52,596 bases of DNA from Pseudomonadota bacterium (GCA_022566265.1 JADFJG010000004.1:29096-81691); one strand, 5' to 3'; positions 16,519 to 25,695 are shown, counted from the first letter of the stretch. Translations and numbers: made by a program. The notes: generated by a model from the letters alone, not told the origin.

Positions 16519-18261
16519 TCAATCGCGCGCTCTCCGGCCGGCCGGCCGGGCCGGTAGCGAAGCGATGAATGCCAGACCGACGGCGATGGTCAACATCCCG
16601 AGCAATATCCAGTCGCCGAATCGGGCATAGGGGGTGAGCCCAACGAGCGGCAACGGCAGCGGACTGTCGAGAACCCCTTCGACGCCGAGACCAAGACGGG
16701 CGATCACCCGGCCATAAGGATCGATGACGGCCGATATGCCGGTATTGGCCGAGCGCACCAGGGCCAGGCCCTCCTCGACGGCGCGCAAGCGGGCGGCGGC
16801 GAAATGCTGATAGGGGCCGGTGCTGTCGCCGAACCAGGCGTCGTTCGTCAGGTTCAAGATCCAGCGCGGCCGATTTCGCCGATCGAGGACATTGCCGGGG
16901 AAGATCACTTCGTAACAGATCAGCAGGCTGACCGGTGGCAGGCCTGGAAGCGCGAGGGTCCTGGGCCCCGGCCCGGCCGAGAAATCCACCGCGCCGCGGG
17001 TGATCTTTTTCAACGGCAAGACGTCGCGCAAGGGCATATATTCACCGAAGGGGACGAGATGGAACTTGTCGTAAGTTCCGACGATGCGGGCGCTTCGGTC
17101 GATGGCGTGGGCGCTGTTCCACAGTTGGACCGGTTTGACGCCGGCGGGCGTGGCGCGAATCGCGCCGGTGATGACCAAACCTTTCGGCGGCACGACGGCG
17201 GCGATGGCGGCGCGCGCCCCGGCGTCGCGGGCGACGATATAGGGTACCGCGGTCTCGGGCCAGATGACATGTGTCACTTTTTCAAATCCCGGGCCTCTGG
17301 TCATCGACAGGAATTTGCGGAAGTTGGCGGCACGTTCGCTGGGGCTCCATTTGAGCCGCTGGTCGATATTGGCCTGTACCAGACGCAGCCGGACATCGGG
17401 CACCACGGACCCCTCGGACCCCGCCGCCGCCGCCGGATCCACTTTCGCCGGCGCCGAGGCCAGCCGGACCTCGCCCGCCGCCCAAAGGACGCCGAACAGC
17501 GCCGTCATGACGGCCAGGGCCGCCCAACGCCGGCCCCGCCCCGCATCCGCGTCCGCCGCCCCGCCGCCCACCCCATCGCCAAGCGTCGCCGGCGCCGCCG
17601 CCAGCGCCACGGTCAGCAGGCTCAACCCATAGGCGCCGGTCAAGGCCACGGTCTGGCTCACGGCGTCCGAGAAGACCCACGCGGTGCCGACAAGGTTCCA
17701 GGGAAAGCCCGAAAGGATATGTCCGCGCAGCCACTCCACCACGGTCCAGGCCACCGCCAGGGCAAGGACGCGCCCGGCCCCTCTGGCGCCGCCGAGCCGG
17801 ACAGCCGCCGCCGCGAGGCCGGGGAAAATGGCGAGGCCGGCTGACAGGCCGGAGACCGCGAAAGGAACCAGCCAGCCAAATCTATCGGCATCGACCAGCA
17901 AGGAATTGGTGATCCAGTAGAGTCCGGTCATGAAATGGCCGAAGCCGAACCACCAGCCGGCGGCAAACGCGGCACGGGCCGGGGAGCGGGCGGAGCCGGT
18001 TCCGTCGATGAGCCAGACGAGCCCGGTGAACGCCACGCCAAGGAGGGGAACGGCAAAGAGCGGCGGCAGCGCGGCACTCGCAAGGGCGCCCAGACCCACC
18101 GCCACCAGGCAGCGCCGCCACCCCGCGAGCGCCGCCGTCCGCCGCGCCAGGTCATGCGGCGAAAAGAGACTCTGGCGCCGGGCCGGGGAACCGCCGGCGG
18201 GCGGCGGCCGAGGCCTATTGGTCTCCGGGCCGCTCACTGTCCAAGGAGTTTGTCCCGCCAA
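16519..18261 (-). CDS. lnt: Apolipoprotein N-acyltransferase
   Basis: This inner-membrane enzyme, about 580 residues, adds the third acyl chain to lipoproteins. Several hydrophobic segments precede a nitrilase domain. The catalytic Glu-Lys-Cys triad is visible in HVIWPETAVPYI, DKFHLVPFGEYMPLRD and VSLLICYEVIFPG. The frame opens at a TTG (18261), overlapping the preceding CBS-protein gene by 47 bp; a GTG at 18237 is an alternative, and the N-terminal 30 residues are Pro/Arg rich and not conserved. The real start is therefore uncertain. It belongs to the ybeY-CBS-lnt cluster. Confidence 0.93.
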   Translation of the reverse strand: MAGQTPWTVSGPETNRPRPPPAGGSPARRQSLFSPHDLARRTAALAGWRRCLVAVGLGALASAALPPLFAVPLLGVAFTGLVWLIDGTGSARSPARAAFAAGWWFGFGHFMTGLYWITNSLLVDADRFGWLVPFAVSGLSAGLAIFPGLAAAAVRLGGARGAGRVLALAVAWTVVEWLRGHILSGFPWNLVGTAWVFSDAVSQTVALTGAYGLSLLTVALAAAPATLGDGVGGGAADADAGRGRRWAALAVMTALFGVLWAAGEVRLASAPAKVDPAAAAGSEGSVVPDVRLRLVQANIDQRLKWSPSERAANFRKFLSMTRGPGFEKVTHVIWPETAVPYIVARDAGARAAIAAVVPPKGLVITGAIRATPAGVKPVQLWNSAHAIDRSARIVGTYDKFHLVPFGEYMPLRDVLPLKKITRGAVDFSAGPGPRTLALPGLPPVSLLICYEVIFPGNVLDRRNRPRWILNLTNDAWFGDSTGPYQHFAAARLRAVEEGLALVRSANTGISAVIDPYGRVIARLGLGVEGVLDSPLPLPLVGLTPYARFGDWILLGMLTIAVGLAFIASLPARPAGRRARD

Positions 18262-19198
18262 GGGGTTTGTCCGGCGGCGATGCGGTGGTCGCGGGCGCCG
18301 TCTGGGGTAAATTGCGCAAGCGCAACCTCTTGATGCGGCGCGGATCGGCGTCGATGACCTCGAATTCGAGGCCCGAGGCGTGGTGGATGACCTCGCCGCG
18401 GCCGGGCACGCGCCCGATGATGGAGAATACCAGCCCGCCCAAGCTGTCGATGTCCTCTTCGCGTTCCTCGGGCGTCAACACCGGTCCGAGCTTCTCCTCG
18501 AACTCCTCGATCTTGACGCGGGCGTCGGCGATGATCGATCCGTCCGGATGCTCGATCAAGGCCGGCGGTTCGACGTCGTGTTCGTCCTGGATCTCACCGA
18601 CGATCCCCTCGACCAGATCCTCGATCGTGACCAGACCGTCTATGCCGCCATACTCGTCCACCACCAGGGCCATGTGGACGCGCGTCAGGCGCATCTGCAG
18701 CAACAGGTCCAACACCCGCATGGTGGGTGCGACGAACAATACCTTGCGGGTGATCTCGGAAATGAATCCGGGCTCGTTGCCGCCGGAACAGGCAAGCACA
18801 TCCTTGATGTGGACCATGCCGATGACGTCATCGAGGGTCTCGCGATAGACCGGCAGGCGGGAATGCGCCGTGCGGCTCATCAACTCGATCAGGTCTGGAA
18901 GGGTGGTGTCGGCCTCGACGGCAACGACTTCGGCGCGCGGCACCATCTCGTCCTTGACCGTGACATTCTGCAGCGAAAGGATGTTTTCGATGAGCACGCG
19001 CTCGTCGGCGTTGATCGGGATCTCGGATTCCTCGCGCTCCTCGATCAACTCCTCGAGGGTTTCGCGGATGGAATTTTCGCCGTTTCGGCTCCGCCGGAGT
19101 TTATGAAACCAGCCGCGGGTGGCCTGTAAGATGGCCCGAACAATCGCAGCGCCGCGGCCGGCCCCGTCTTCATGGGGCAATGTGGTGCCTATTTTCAT
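18215..19198 (-). CDS. CorC/HlyC-like CBS-domain protein
   Basis: This 327-residue protein is of the hemolysin/CorC type (YbeX). Residues about 70-190 form a CBS pair: VTVKDEMVPRAEVVAVEAD, and VLDLLLQMRLTRVHMALVVDEYGG followed by LVTIEDLVEGIVGEIQDEHD. The C-terminal transporter-associated domain begins near 215 and ends RRIKRLRLRNL. It lacks the DUF21 membrane domain of larger relatives, so it is soluble. CorC proteins are linked to Mg/Co homeostasis; YbeX to ribosome metabolism, which fits the 9-bp distance to ybeY. A 17-bp imperfect tandem duplication (18241-18274) alters its last residues. Confidence 0.9.
   Translation of the reverse strand: MKIGTTLPHEDGAGRGAAIVRAILQATRGWFHKLRRSRNGENSIRETLEELIEEREESEIPINADERVLIENILSLQNVTVKDEMVPRAEVVAVEADTTLPDLIELMSRTAHSRLPVYRETLDDVIGMVHIKDVLACSGGNEPGFISEITRKVLFVAPTMRVLDLLLQMRLTRVHMALVVDEYGGIDGLVTIEDLVEGIVGEIQDEHDVEPPALIEHPDGSIIADARVKIEEFEEKLGPVLTPEEREEDIDSLGGLVFSIIGRVPGRGEVIHHASGLEFEVIDADPRRIKRLRLRNLPQTAPATTASPPDKPLGGTNSLDSERPGDQ
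18241..18274 (-). repeat. 17-bp imperfect tandem duplication in the lnt/CBS overlap
   Basis: Two adjacent 17-bp units, 18241-18257 and 18258-18274, differ at two positions. They lie where the CBS-protein C-terminus and the lnt N-terminus overlap. Confidence 0.75.
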
Positions 19199-19207
19199 CG
19201 TCCTTCG

Positions 19208-19822
19208 TCAATCAGACGCCGCGCTTTCGAGCCGATAGGGATCGGGCAGGCCCAACTGCCCCAAAACCGTCGCCTCGATGCGTTCCATTCTCAGCGCATC
19301 CGTCTCGTCTTCATGATCATAGCCCAAAAGATGCAACACGCCATGCACCACGAGGTGACAGAGATGGGCCTCGATACTCTTGCGCTGGGCCAAGGCTTCC
19401 GCCACCACCGTCTCGTAGGCGATGACGACGTCGCCCAGCAGGACCGGCTTTTCGCCGTCCCCGGTCATGGCGGTTGAGGTCATGGCGGTGGAGGTCATGG
19501 CGGCGGATCGCCGGCGCGAAGACGCCGGGTTGACCGCCTCGGGGGCGGTGAAATTCCCGAAGGCAAGAACGTTGGTCGCCGCGTCCCGGCCGCGATAGGT
19601 GCAATTCAGCGCGCGCACGAAGTCATCGTCGCCCAACACCAGGCTGACCTCGAAACTGCCGCGACCGGTGAGCGCCCCGGTGAGCGCCCCGGGGAGCGCA
19701 CTGTCGGCGCCGATCTCGAACGCGGCCGCCGCCGCTTTCCGGCAGAGCGCGCGCGCGCCGGGAAGGCGGGCGAGCCACCGCCGGCAAGGAACGGAAACGG
19801 AAATAGAGGCCACGCCGGTCAT
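19208..19822 (-). CDS. ybeY: Endoribonuclease YbeY
   Basis: This 204-residue metal-dependent RNase is involved in 16S rRNA 3' maturation and ribosome quality control. The zinc site HLVVHGVLHLLGYDH (His-x3-His-x5-His) lies near residue 163, preceded by LLGDVVIAYETV. RDAATNVLAFGNF corresponds to the TDVLSFP segment of other YbeYs. Between this and LLGDVVI there is an insertion of about 35 residues that includes a Met-Thr-Ser-Thr-Ala repeat encoded by three 15-bp units (19464-19508). A second small duplication encodes ALTGALTG near residue 48. Both occur in surface loops. It overlaps no neighbour; phoH is 59 bp upstream. Confidence 0.95.
   Translation of the reverse strand: MTGVASISVSVPCRRWLARLPGARALCRKAAAAAFEIGADSALPGALTGALTGRGSFEVSLVLGDDDFVRALNCTYRGRDAATNVLAFGNFTAPEAVNPASSRRRSAAMTSTAMTSTAMTGDGEKPVLLGDVVIAYETVVAEALAQRKSIEAHLCHLVVHGVLHLLGYDHEDETDALRMERIEATVLGQLGLPDPYRLESAASD
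19464..19508 (-). repeat. 15-bp tandem repeat x3 inside ybeY
   Basis: Units 19464-19478, 19479-19493 and 19494-19508 begin GTCATGGCGG and are in frame, encoding a Met-Thr-Ser-Thr-Ala type pentapeptide in a loop of YbeY. Confidence 0.9.
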
Positions 19823-19881
19823 CCTTGCCTCTGGGCCTCTGGGTCTCCGGCCGTCGGCGGGCCGGCATTCATCACCACCCG

Positions 19882-20919
19882 TTATCGCCCACCTCCTTGG
19901 TCCTGGACCTTCTTGGCGCGGCGTTCGGACTTCTCATAGGCCCTGACGACCCTGGTGACGAGGGGATGGCGGGCCATGTCCACATCGGTGAAATTGACGA
20001 AGGTGACGCCATCGACCCCTTCGAGGGTCTCGATCGCATCCGCCAATCCCGACCGGGCGCCGGCGGGCAGATCGACCTGACTGGTGTCGCCGGTCACCAC
20101 CATGCGGGAATTCTCGCCGAGCCGGGTCAGGCACATCTTCATCTGCACCGGCGTCGTGTTCTGCGCCTCGTCGAGAATGATGAAGGAATGGCCGAGCGTC
20201 CGGCCCCGCATGAAAGCCAGCGGCGCGACCTCGATCTCGCCGTTGCCGAGACGCTTCATCACCTGGTCGGCGGGCAGCATGTCGTAAAGCGCGTCATATA
20301 GGGGACGCAGATACGGATCGACCTTCTCGCGCAGATCGCCCGGCAAGAACCCCAATCGCTCGCCGGCCTCCACCGCCGGGCGCGAAAGGATGATCCGGTC
20401 CACTTCTCCGGCCGTCAGCAAGGAAACCGCCATCGCCACCGCGAGGTACGTCTTGCCGGTGCCGGCGGGACCGAGACCGAAGACCAGCTCGTACGCGCCC
20501 ATGGCTTCGATATAGGTCGCCTGGGCCGGCGTCCTCGGTTCGATCCGTCTCTTGCGGGTGTGAATCACGACTTCGCCCGCGTCCGTCCCCATCGAAGCCC
20601 CGCCGCCGCCCTTGCCGGTGCCGTCATTTGCCGACGCCCGCCTGATCGCCCCGTCCACTTCCCCCTGATCGACGATTATGCCACGCTTCAGTCTGTCATA
20701 GAGAAGCTCGAGCGCCTCGCGCGCCACCTCCGCCGCGCCCGCCGGCCCGGTTATGGCGATGCGGTTGCCGCGGCTGACCAAGGTGATTCCCAGCTGTTGT
20801 TCGATTCGCGCCAGATATTGGTCATGCTCTCCGAACAGCAGTGGCAGCAGGGTGTTGTCATCGAACTGCAATTGGATTGGGCTCATCTCCGGGGATGGCT
20901 TGATGCGCGTCGATTTCAA
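19882..20919 (-). CDS. PhoH-family ATPase
   Basis: This 345-residue cytoplasmic ATPase is of the PhoH/YbeZ type. The Walker A motif GPAGTGKT lies near residue 152 and Walker [10 protein letters not shown] near 250. The middle has [20 protein letters not shown], typical of PhoH. The N-terminal 90 residues resemble a KH-like RNA-binding part. YbeZ partners YbeY in rRNA processing, consistent with the next gene. The frame opens at TTG (20919), overlapping the miaB stop by a few bases and preceded by AGAGGA; an ATG at 20886 (MSPIQL) is an alternative start without a good ribosome binding site. Confidence 0.93.
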   Translation of the reverse strand: MKSTRIKPSPEMSPIQLQFDDNTLLPLLFGEHDQYLARIEQQLGITLVSRGNRIAITGPAGAAEVAREALELLYDRLKRGIIVDQGEVDGAIRRASANDGTGKGGGGASMGTDAGEVVIHTRKRRIEPRTPAQATYIEAMGAYELVFGLGPAGTGKTYLAVAMAVSLLTAGEVDRIILSRPAVEAGERLGFLPGDLREKVDPYLRPLYDALYDMLPADQVMKRLGNGEIEVAPLAFMRGRTLGHSFIILDEAQNTTPVQMKMCLTRLGENSRMVVTGDTSQVDLPAGARSGLADAIETLEGVDGVTFVNFTDVDMARHPLVTRVVRAYEKSERRAKKVQDQGGGR

Positions 20920-22388
20920 GCGCGGATCCTCTGATCGGGTCCGGCAAGGGCGCCGACGCCGGCCGGCGATGCATCCCCCTGCAAGGCGCCTTTGAGGCTA
21001 TTGCCGTGGGCTTCGACGATACGAACCTGGGCGATCGATCCGATCACGCCGGTGATCGCATCGGGGCCATCCGCCCGGCCGGCTCGGGCCGGCGCATCAT
21101 CGCCGCCGGAGCGAGGCGGGTCGACATGGACCGCCTGCATATAAGGGCTTCGCCCGGCCAGCTGTCCCCGACGCTTGCCCGGCCGGTCGAACAGCACCTC
21201 CATCACCGCCCCGACCGACGCCGCATTGAACGCCAGTTGCCGGGCACCCAAAAGGTCCTGCAGGATCTTGAGCCGCGATGCCTTCACCGCTTCCTCGACC
21301 TGACCCTCCATGAGCGCCGCCGGCGTTCCCGGGCGCGGGCTGTACTTGAAGGCGTAGGCCTGAGAAAAACCGATATCGTCGACCAGGCGCAAGGTCGCTT
21401 CGAAATCGGCATCGGTCTCGCCGGGGAAACCAACGATGAAGTCGGTGGCAAGCGCGATATCCTCGCGCGCCTCGCGCAGCCTGTCGGCGATCCGGCGGAA
21501 ATCGTCGCCGCCATAGCCCCGGTTCATCGCCGCCAGCACCTTGTCGGACCCGGACTGCACGGGAAGGTGCAGATAGGGCATCAGCTTCTCGACCTCGCCA
21601 TGGGCGTCGATCAGATCCGCGTCCATGTCCTTGGGATGGGACGTGGTGTAGCGGATTCGGCGAAGACCGCCGATTTCCGCCAGTTCCCGGATGAGCCGGC
21701 CGAGGCCCCATTCGCCTCCCGGCCCGCCGGGCGCGGCGCCGTGATAGGCGTTGACATTCTGCCCCAGGAGCATGATTTCCAGCGCCCCGGATGCGACCAT
21801 CCGGCGCGCCTCGTCAAGCACGTCCGCCGCCGGCCGGGAGTATTCCGCTCCCCTGGTGTAGGGCACGACACAAAAGGTGCAGAACTTGTCACAGCCTTCC
21901 TGCACCGAAAGATAGGCCGAAGGTCCCTGGGGCGCGGCCGCCTGGGGCAGGGAATCGAATTTGGGCTCGACCGGAAATTCGGTGTCCAAAACGTACCGCC
22001 GTGAACCCTTGCCATTGGCCCGCGCCGCGCGGGCCACCATTTCCGGAAGCCGGTGATAGGTCTGGGGGCCGAAAACGATATCGACGAACGGGGCGCGGCG
22101 CATGATCTCCGTCCCCTCGGCCTGGGCGACACAGCCGGCGACGGCGATGAGGAGGGAATCACCGTTCCGCTCTCTCTTCTTTTTCAGATGCTTGAGCCGG
22201 CCGAGCTCGGAATAGACTTTCTCGGCCGCCTTTTCCCGAATGTGGCAGGTGTTGAGGATGATGAAATCCGCCTCCTCCGGCGCCTCGACCGGGCGGAATC
22301 CCAAGGGCGCCAGGACGTCCGCCATACGTCGGGAGTCGTAGACGTTCATCTGACAGCCATAGGTTTTGATGAACAGCTTCTTGGCCAA
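20916..22388 (-). CDS. miaB: tRNA-2-methylthio-N6-dimethylallyladenosine synthase
   Basis: This 490-residue radical-SAM methylthiotransferase modifies A37 of tRNAs reading UNN codons. The N-terminal domain has the Cys ligands of the auxiliary cluster ([27 protein letters not shown]). The radical-SAM motif [18 protein letters not shown] lies near residue 165. A TRAM domain follows from about 390, with a longer low-complexity linker ([19 protein letters not shown]) than usual. The start appears to be TTG at 22388, just after a G-rich stretch. It heads the miaB-phoH-ybeY cluster. Confidence 0.96.
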   Translation of the reverse strand: MAKKLFIKTYGCQMNVYDSRRMADVLAPLGFRPVEAPEEADFIILNTCHIREKAAEKVYSELGRLKHLKKKRERNGDSLLIAVAGCVAQAEGTEIMRRAPFVDIVFGPQTYHRLPEMVARAARANGKGSRRYVLDTEFPVEPKFDSLPQAAAPQGPSAYLSVQEGCDKFCTFCVVPYTRGAEYSRPAADVLDEARRMVASGALEIMLLGQNVNAYHGAAPGGPGGEWGLGRLIRELAEIGGLRRIRYTTSHPKDMDADLIDAHGEVEKLMPYLHLPVQSGSDKVLAAMNRGYGGDDFRRIADRLREAREDIALATDFIVGFPGETDADFEATLRLVDDIGFSQAYAFKYSPRPGTPAALMEGQVEEAVKASRLKILQDLLGARQLAFNAASVGAVMEVLFDRPGKRRGQLAGRSPYMQAVHVDPPRSGGDDAPARAGRADGPDAITGVIGSIAQVRIVEAHGNSLKGALQGDASPAGVGALAGPDQRIRA

Positions 22389-22562
22389 ACCCCAACCCTA
22401 CCGGCGCCGGCAGGCCTCCCGCGACGGGCACAAAACTCCTTTGAAACCGATCACAGACGAAAACACTGGCACCGCGGCTATCTTGATCAAGTGGCACCCA
22501 CCGCCAATTATCGCACATCGAATTCCCAACATATGAGGTCTTTCGCCCATTGGCACAAGACT

Positions 22563-23372
22563 TTAAGGGCTCCCGACGCCGGGGGCCGAACCGTCCCCAT
22601 CGGCGCCAAGAGCATCGGCGAGACCGCCGGCAACCACTTGGTAGCATAAGTCGGATAGCGCCTTGCGGCTTGCCATCGACCCGACGGCGACCACCGGGTG
22701 GAACCGGACCTCCACCGTCGCCCGGCCGAGGCCAAAAACATGCCACAAATGGGGGACCAGAACGTCGTCCCCAAAATACGCATATTGGCGCCGCCACTCA
22801 GCATTCGCGGGCCGCCCCTCGGGGCCGATATAAGCGATGGATAGCGGCTGGACGGTAAGGGGCTTGCCGCCGATCTCGCCTTCGGCGACGCTGAACAGCG
22901 CGCTCTTGAACGGCAACACCTGGCAGCCGTCATTGCTGGTGCCCTCGGCGAACAGGACCAGGTTGTCTCCCTCCTCCAACCTGCATTTGACACTGTCGCG
23001 ATGCCGGGCGGCGAGCCGGGCACGCCTTTCGACGAAGACCGAACGCTGCATTTTCGCCAAAATGCCGAATATCGGCCAGGACGCGACCTCGGCCTTGGCG
23101 ATGAAGGAAGCGGGCAACAGCGAGCCGAGGACCGGGATGTCGAGATAGGAGCAGTGATTGCCGACGAAAAGCGTCGGGCGATCCTTGGACACGGTTCCCC
23201 GCTTGACGACAATGAGCCCGATCACGCGGCAGAAGACACGATGATAGAGCACGGGGATACGCTCGGCGAGCCTCAGCCCCAATAGAAGCGCGACGATCTG
23301 CAGTGGCGCCAACAGCACGGTCCACGCGGCCAGGAGCCCCAGCCGCGCGATGGCCCGGAGCGAAGATCTCAT
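22563..23372 (-). CDS. olsA: 1-acyl-sn-glycerol-3-phosphate acyltransferase (OlsA/PlsC)
   Basis: This 269-residue membrane-bound acyltransferase has an N-terminal hydrophobic helix (LGLLAAWTVLLAPLQIVALLLG) and the PlsC motifs NHCSYLD (near residue 72, catalytic His-x4-Asp), RSVFVERR and VLFAEGTSNDG. PlsC proteins acylate lysophosphatidate. Its start lies 5 bp after the stop of the OlsB-like gene, and this pairing is the rhizobial olsB-olsA arrangement, in which OlsA converts lyso-ornithine lipid to ornithine lipid. The OlsA role is thus inferred from context; a general PlsC function is the alternative. Confidence 0.85.
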   Translation of the reverse strand: MRSSLRAIARLGLLAAWTVLLAPLQIVALLLGLRLAERIPVLYHRVFCRVIGLIVVKRGTVSKDRPTLFVGNHCSYLDIPVLGSLLPASFIAKAEVASWPIFGILAKMQRSVFVERRARLAARHRDSVKCRLEEGDNLVLFAEGTSNDGCQVLPFKSALFSVAEGEIGGKPLTVQPLSIAYIGPEGRPANAEWRRQYAYFGDDVLVPHLWHVFGLGRATVEVRFHPVVAVGSMASRKALSDLCYQVVAGGLADALGADGDGSAPGVGSP

Positions 23373-23377
23373 GGTCT

Positions 23378-24226
23378 TCAGGGGCCGCCTGCCTCGCGCT
23401 TGGCGCGTTCGTAATGGCGGGTATATTTCTCGGCGATCAGGTCGGTCTTGACGATGACGCAGACATCGATGGTGTTGAACTGTTCGTCGATCACGGCGCC
23501 GTCGCCGACGAAGCCGCCGAGGCGAAGATATCCCTTGATCAAGGGTGGCAGCGAAGCCGGTGTCATCAGGGGCGGCATCGACACCAGGACCTCGTGCGGG
23601 CCCATTTTGGGCGATTTCATCAGGTTCATATCGATGTAGAACTGGTCCAGGGCGCGTGGCCTCAAGGCCGGCGGCGCCAGGTGGTACTGGTAAAGATAGG
23701 ACAAGGTTTCGGCATGTTCTTTCACGTCGGTCCCCGGCAAACTGCCGCAGCCGAACAACAGCTCTATGTCATAATGCGCGACATAGGCGCTGATGCCCTG
23801 CCACAACAACTGCATGGTGGGCCGGTTGCGGTACGCCGCGTCGACGCAGGACCGCCCCAACTCCAGGATCTCGCCGGGATAGGCGACCAGCTTGCTGATG
23901 TCATATTCGCCGGCGGTATAGAACCCGCCCTTGCGCACCGCCGCCTCGCGGCGGATCAACCGGTAAGTGCCGACCACGTCACCAAGCCCGTCGCCCCGTT
24001 CATGATCGATCACCAGCAAATGATCGCAAAATGAATCGAAGGCGTCGAAGTCGCGGCACGACACCGCGATTTCGGCGCTCGGCGTCGCCGACATCTCTTG
24101 GTAAAATACCCGATAGCGCAGCGCTTGCGCCGCATCGACATCGGCCTCGGTCTCGGCCAGCCGAACCTCCAAATTTCGGGAGCGGATGCTGACAGGCCGA
24201 CACTCGCTACAACTTATCGCTTCCAT
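23378..24226 (-). CDS. olsB: OlsB-like ornithine acyl-ACP N-acyltransferase
   Basis: This 282-residue GNAT-fold enzyme is of the OlsB/hemolysin-like family. ADVDAAQALRYRVFYQEM and FDSFCDHLLVID are characteristic, followed by GTYRLIRREAA, ILELGRSCVDAAYRNRPTMQLLWQGI (read in blocks around residues 110-145) and LFGCGSLPGTD. OlsB transfers a 3-hydroxyacyl chain from ACP to ornithine, the first step of ornithine-lipid synthesis, used when phosphate is scarce. A downstream OlsA candidate supports this. The N-terminus has a Cys-x2-Cys pair (ISCSECRP) of unknown meaning. The start is an ATG without a strong ribosome binding site. Confidence 0.85.
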   Translation of the reverse strand: MEAISCSECRPVSIRSRNLEVRLAETEADVDAAQALRYRVFYQEMSATPSAEIAVSCRDFDAFDSFCDHLLVIDHERGDGLGDVVGTYRLIRREAAVRKGGFYTAGEYDISKLVAYPGEILELGRSCVDAAYRNRPTMQLLWQGISAYVAHYDIELLFGCGSLPGTDVKEHAETLSYLYQYHLAPPALRPRALDQFYIDMNLMKSPKMGPHEVLVSMPPLMTPASLPPLIKGYLRLGGFVGDGAVIDEQFNTIDVCVIVKTDLIAEKYTRHYERAKREAGGP

Positions 24227-24269
24227 GACCCACGTCCGCCGCCGCGCCTCCTCCTTTCACCAGCCGGGC

Positions 24270-24764
24270 TTATGCCTGTCTTCCCCTTTTTCGCCGGCCT
24301 TTTATCGGGACGCCCCGGCCCTTTATCGAAACGCCTCGGCCCTTTATCGGGCCGCCCCGGCCCTTTATCGGAACGCCGAATAGTTCCAGGCGGTGATCGA
24401 CAAGATCATAGCCGAGGCGCTTGGCGACCTCGCGCTGCAGCGCCTCGATCTTCTCGCTGTTGAATTCGACGACCTTTCCGGTCTCCAGATCTATGAGGTG
24501 GTCGTGATGTCCCACCGGCATTTTCTCATAGCGGGCCCGGCCGTCCCCGAAATCATGACGTTCCAGGATGTTCGCCGCCTCGAACAGCCGCACCGTGCGG
24601 TAAACCGTAGCGATGCTGATCCTCGGATCGAGCGCCGAAGCACGGCGATACACATCCTCGACATTGGGATGATCCGACGCTTCCGACAACACCTGGGCAA
24701 TGACCCGGCGCTGGCCGGTCATTTTCATGCCCTTCTGGAGACAAAGCTTTTCTAGCGCTGACAT
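24270..24764 (-). CDS. fur: Fur/Mur-type metal-responsive regulator
   Basis: This 164-residue Fur-family repressor begins MSALEKLCLQKGMKMTGQRR. The recognition helix lies in ISIATVYRTVRLFEAANI, and the HHDHLIDLETGKVVEF metal site follows. The CxxC zinc motif of enterobacterial Fur is absent, as in alphaproteobacterial Fur/Mur, which often sense manganese. The tail has four copies of the heptad GPIKGRG-type repeat encoded by a 21-bp tandem array, making it strongly basic and unlike other Furs. An in-frame TTG at 24803 would add 13 residues; the ATG at 24764 matches family starts. Order miaB...fur...tsaB is typical, with mucR here in between. Confidence 0.93.
   Translation of the reverse strand: MSALEKLCLQKGMKMTGQRRVIAQVLSEASDHPNVEDVYRRASALDPRISIATVYRTVRLFEAANILERHDFGDGRARYEKMPVGHHDHLIDLETGKVVEFNSEKIEALQREVAKRLGYDLVDHRLELFGVPIKGRGGPIKGRGVSIKGRGVPIKGRRKRGRQA
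24296..24379 (-). repeat. 21-bp tandem repeat x4 at the fur 3' end
   Basis: Four in-frame 21-bp units (24296-24316, 24317-24337, 24338-24358, 24359-24379), each with CCCTTTATCG or a close variant, encode a basic heptapeptide repeat (consensus GPIKGRG) at the Fur C-terminus. Confidence 0.93.
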
Positions 24765-24923
24765 CACGTCGCCAGACCCCTTGGCCTTAACGATGCCCGC
24801 CAAGACCGGTTACCGGGAAACAGTATAAAACAATTGGCGCCGCAAACCTATTGCCTTGCGGACTTGGCGATCCCGGAAAATCGGGGACCGGTGCCGAATT
24901 TGGCGCCCAAAGGAGAGAGTATC

Positions 24924-25346
24924 CTAATCGGCCTGCGGCCGTCTCCGGGGCTTGGTGCCAAGACCGATCTTTTTCGCCAGGGAGCTACGCTGCTTGGCAT
25001 AGTTGGGGGCAACCATGGGATAGTCGGGCGGCAGCCTCCACCGTTCGCGATACTCCTCGGGGGTCATGTTATAGGCGGTCTTGATATGGCGCTTGAGCAT
25101 CTTGAGCTTCCGCCCGTCCTCGAGACACACGATAAAATCGGGTGTTATCGAACGCTTGACGGGAACGGCCGGCTGGGGCCGCTCAATGGCGGCTGATTGC
25201 GCCTTGCCGATGTTCGCCAGAGTGGCATAGACTTGTTGGATCAGCTGCGCCATATCGCTCACGTTGACCGTATTGTTGGCCACATGGGAGCAGACGATCT
25301 CGGTCGTCAGAGCCAGAAGTTCGTTGGAATCCGTATTGTCAGCCAT
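24924..25346 (-). CDS. MucR/Ros-family transcriptional regulator
   Basis: This 140-residue nucleoid-associated/zinc-finger regulator is restricted to alphaproteobacteria and controls surface polysaccharides, motility and cell cycle in its relatives. The N-terminal oligomerisation part (ELLALTTEIVCSHVANNTV) is followed by the C-terminal core DFIVCLEDGRKLKMLKRHIKTAYNMTPEEYRERW (residues about 70-103; read in blocks) and DYPMVAPNYAKQRSSLAKKIGLG. The Ros Cys-Cys/Asp-His-His zinc site is degenerate: the second His position is Ala-Tyr. It faces the TusA-like gene across an AT-rich 106-bp gap, a likely MucR target. Confidence 0.93.
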   Translation of the reverse strand: MADNTDSNELLALTTEIVCSHVANNTVNVSDMAQLIQQVYATLANIGKAQSAAIERPQPAVPVKRSITPDFIVCLEDGRKLKMLKRHIKTAYNMTPEEYRERWRLPPDYPMVAPNYAKQRSSLAKKIGLGTKPRRRPQAD

Positions 25347-25452
25347 AAAATCTGTTCTCCCCGTTCTCCCTGTTCGTATACTAGATGAAATATAAATTGA
25401 TTCAATTCTTTTGGCAATAATTATTTCTCTAGACCAAAGCTAGGGCGCACAA
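25347..25452. promoter_or_regulatory. AT-rich divergent promoter region, mucR / TusA-like gene
   Basis: This 106-bp gap is clearly AT richer than its surroundings and has several T-A steps (for example ATAAATTGATTCAATTC and AATAATTATTT). MucR proteins are known to bind AT-rich DNA with TA steps and to repress their own genes, so it is a plausible autoregulatory site. The composition is seen; binding is inferred. Confidence 0.45.
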
Positions 25453-25695
25453 GTGACGGATGTAATGGACAGATATCTTGACATAACACAAGAAGTATGT
25501 CCGCTCACATTTGTTAAAACCAAGTTGATGATCGAGCGGCTGTCACCGGGACAAACTGCGGAGATACGGCTGAAAGGCGCGGAACCCCTCGAAAACGTGC
25601 CGCGCTCGGTGCGCGAACACGGCCACGAGGTGCTGTCATTGGAGCCCGAAGACGGCGCCACCGGGGTCTATCGGCTGCGAATCCGTAAATCTTAA
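25453..25695 (+). CDS. TusA-family sulfurtransferase
   Basis: This small 80-residue protein has the sirA/TusA two-layer fold. DITQEVCPLTFVKTKLMIERL carries the sulfur-accepting Cys near residue 16 within CPLT, replacing the canonical CPxP. LKGAEPLENVPRSVREHGHEV follows. TusA proteins carry persulfide sulfur for tRNA thiolation or cofactor synthesis. The start is given as GTG (25453); ATG at 25465 is as likely. It is convergent with tsaB and divergent from mucR. Confidence 0.85.
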   Translation: MTDVMDRYLDITQEVCPLTFVKTKLMIERLSPGQTAEIRLKGAEPLENVPRSVREHGHEVLSLEPEDGATGVYRLRIRKS

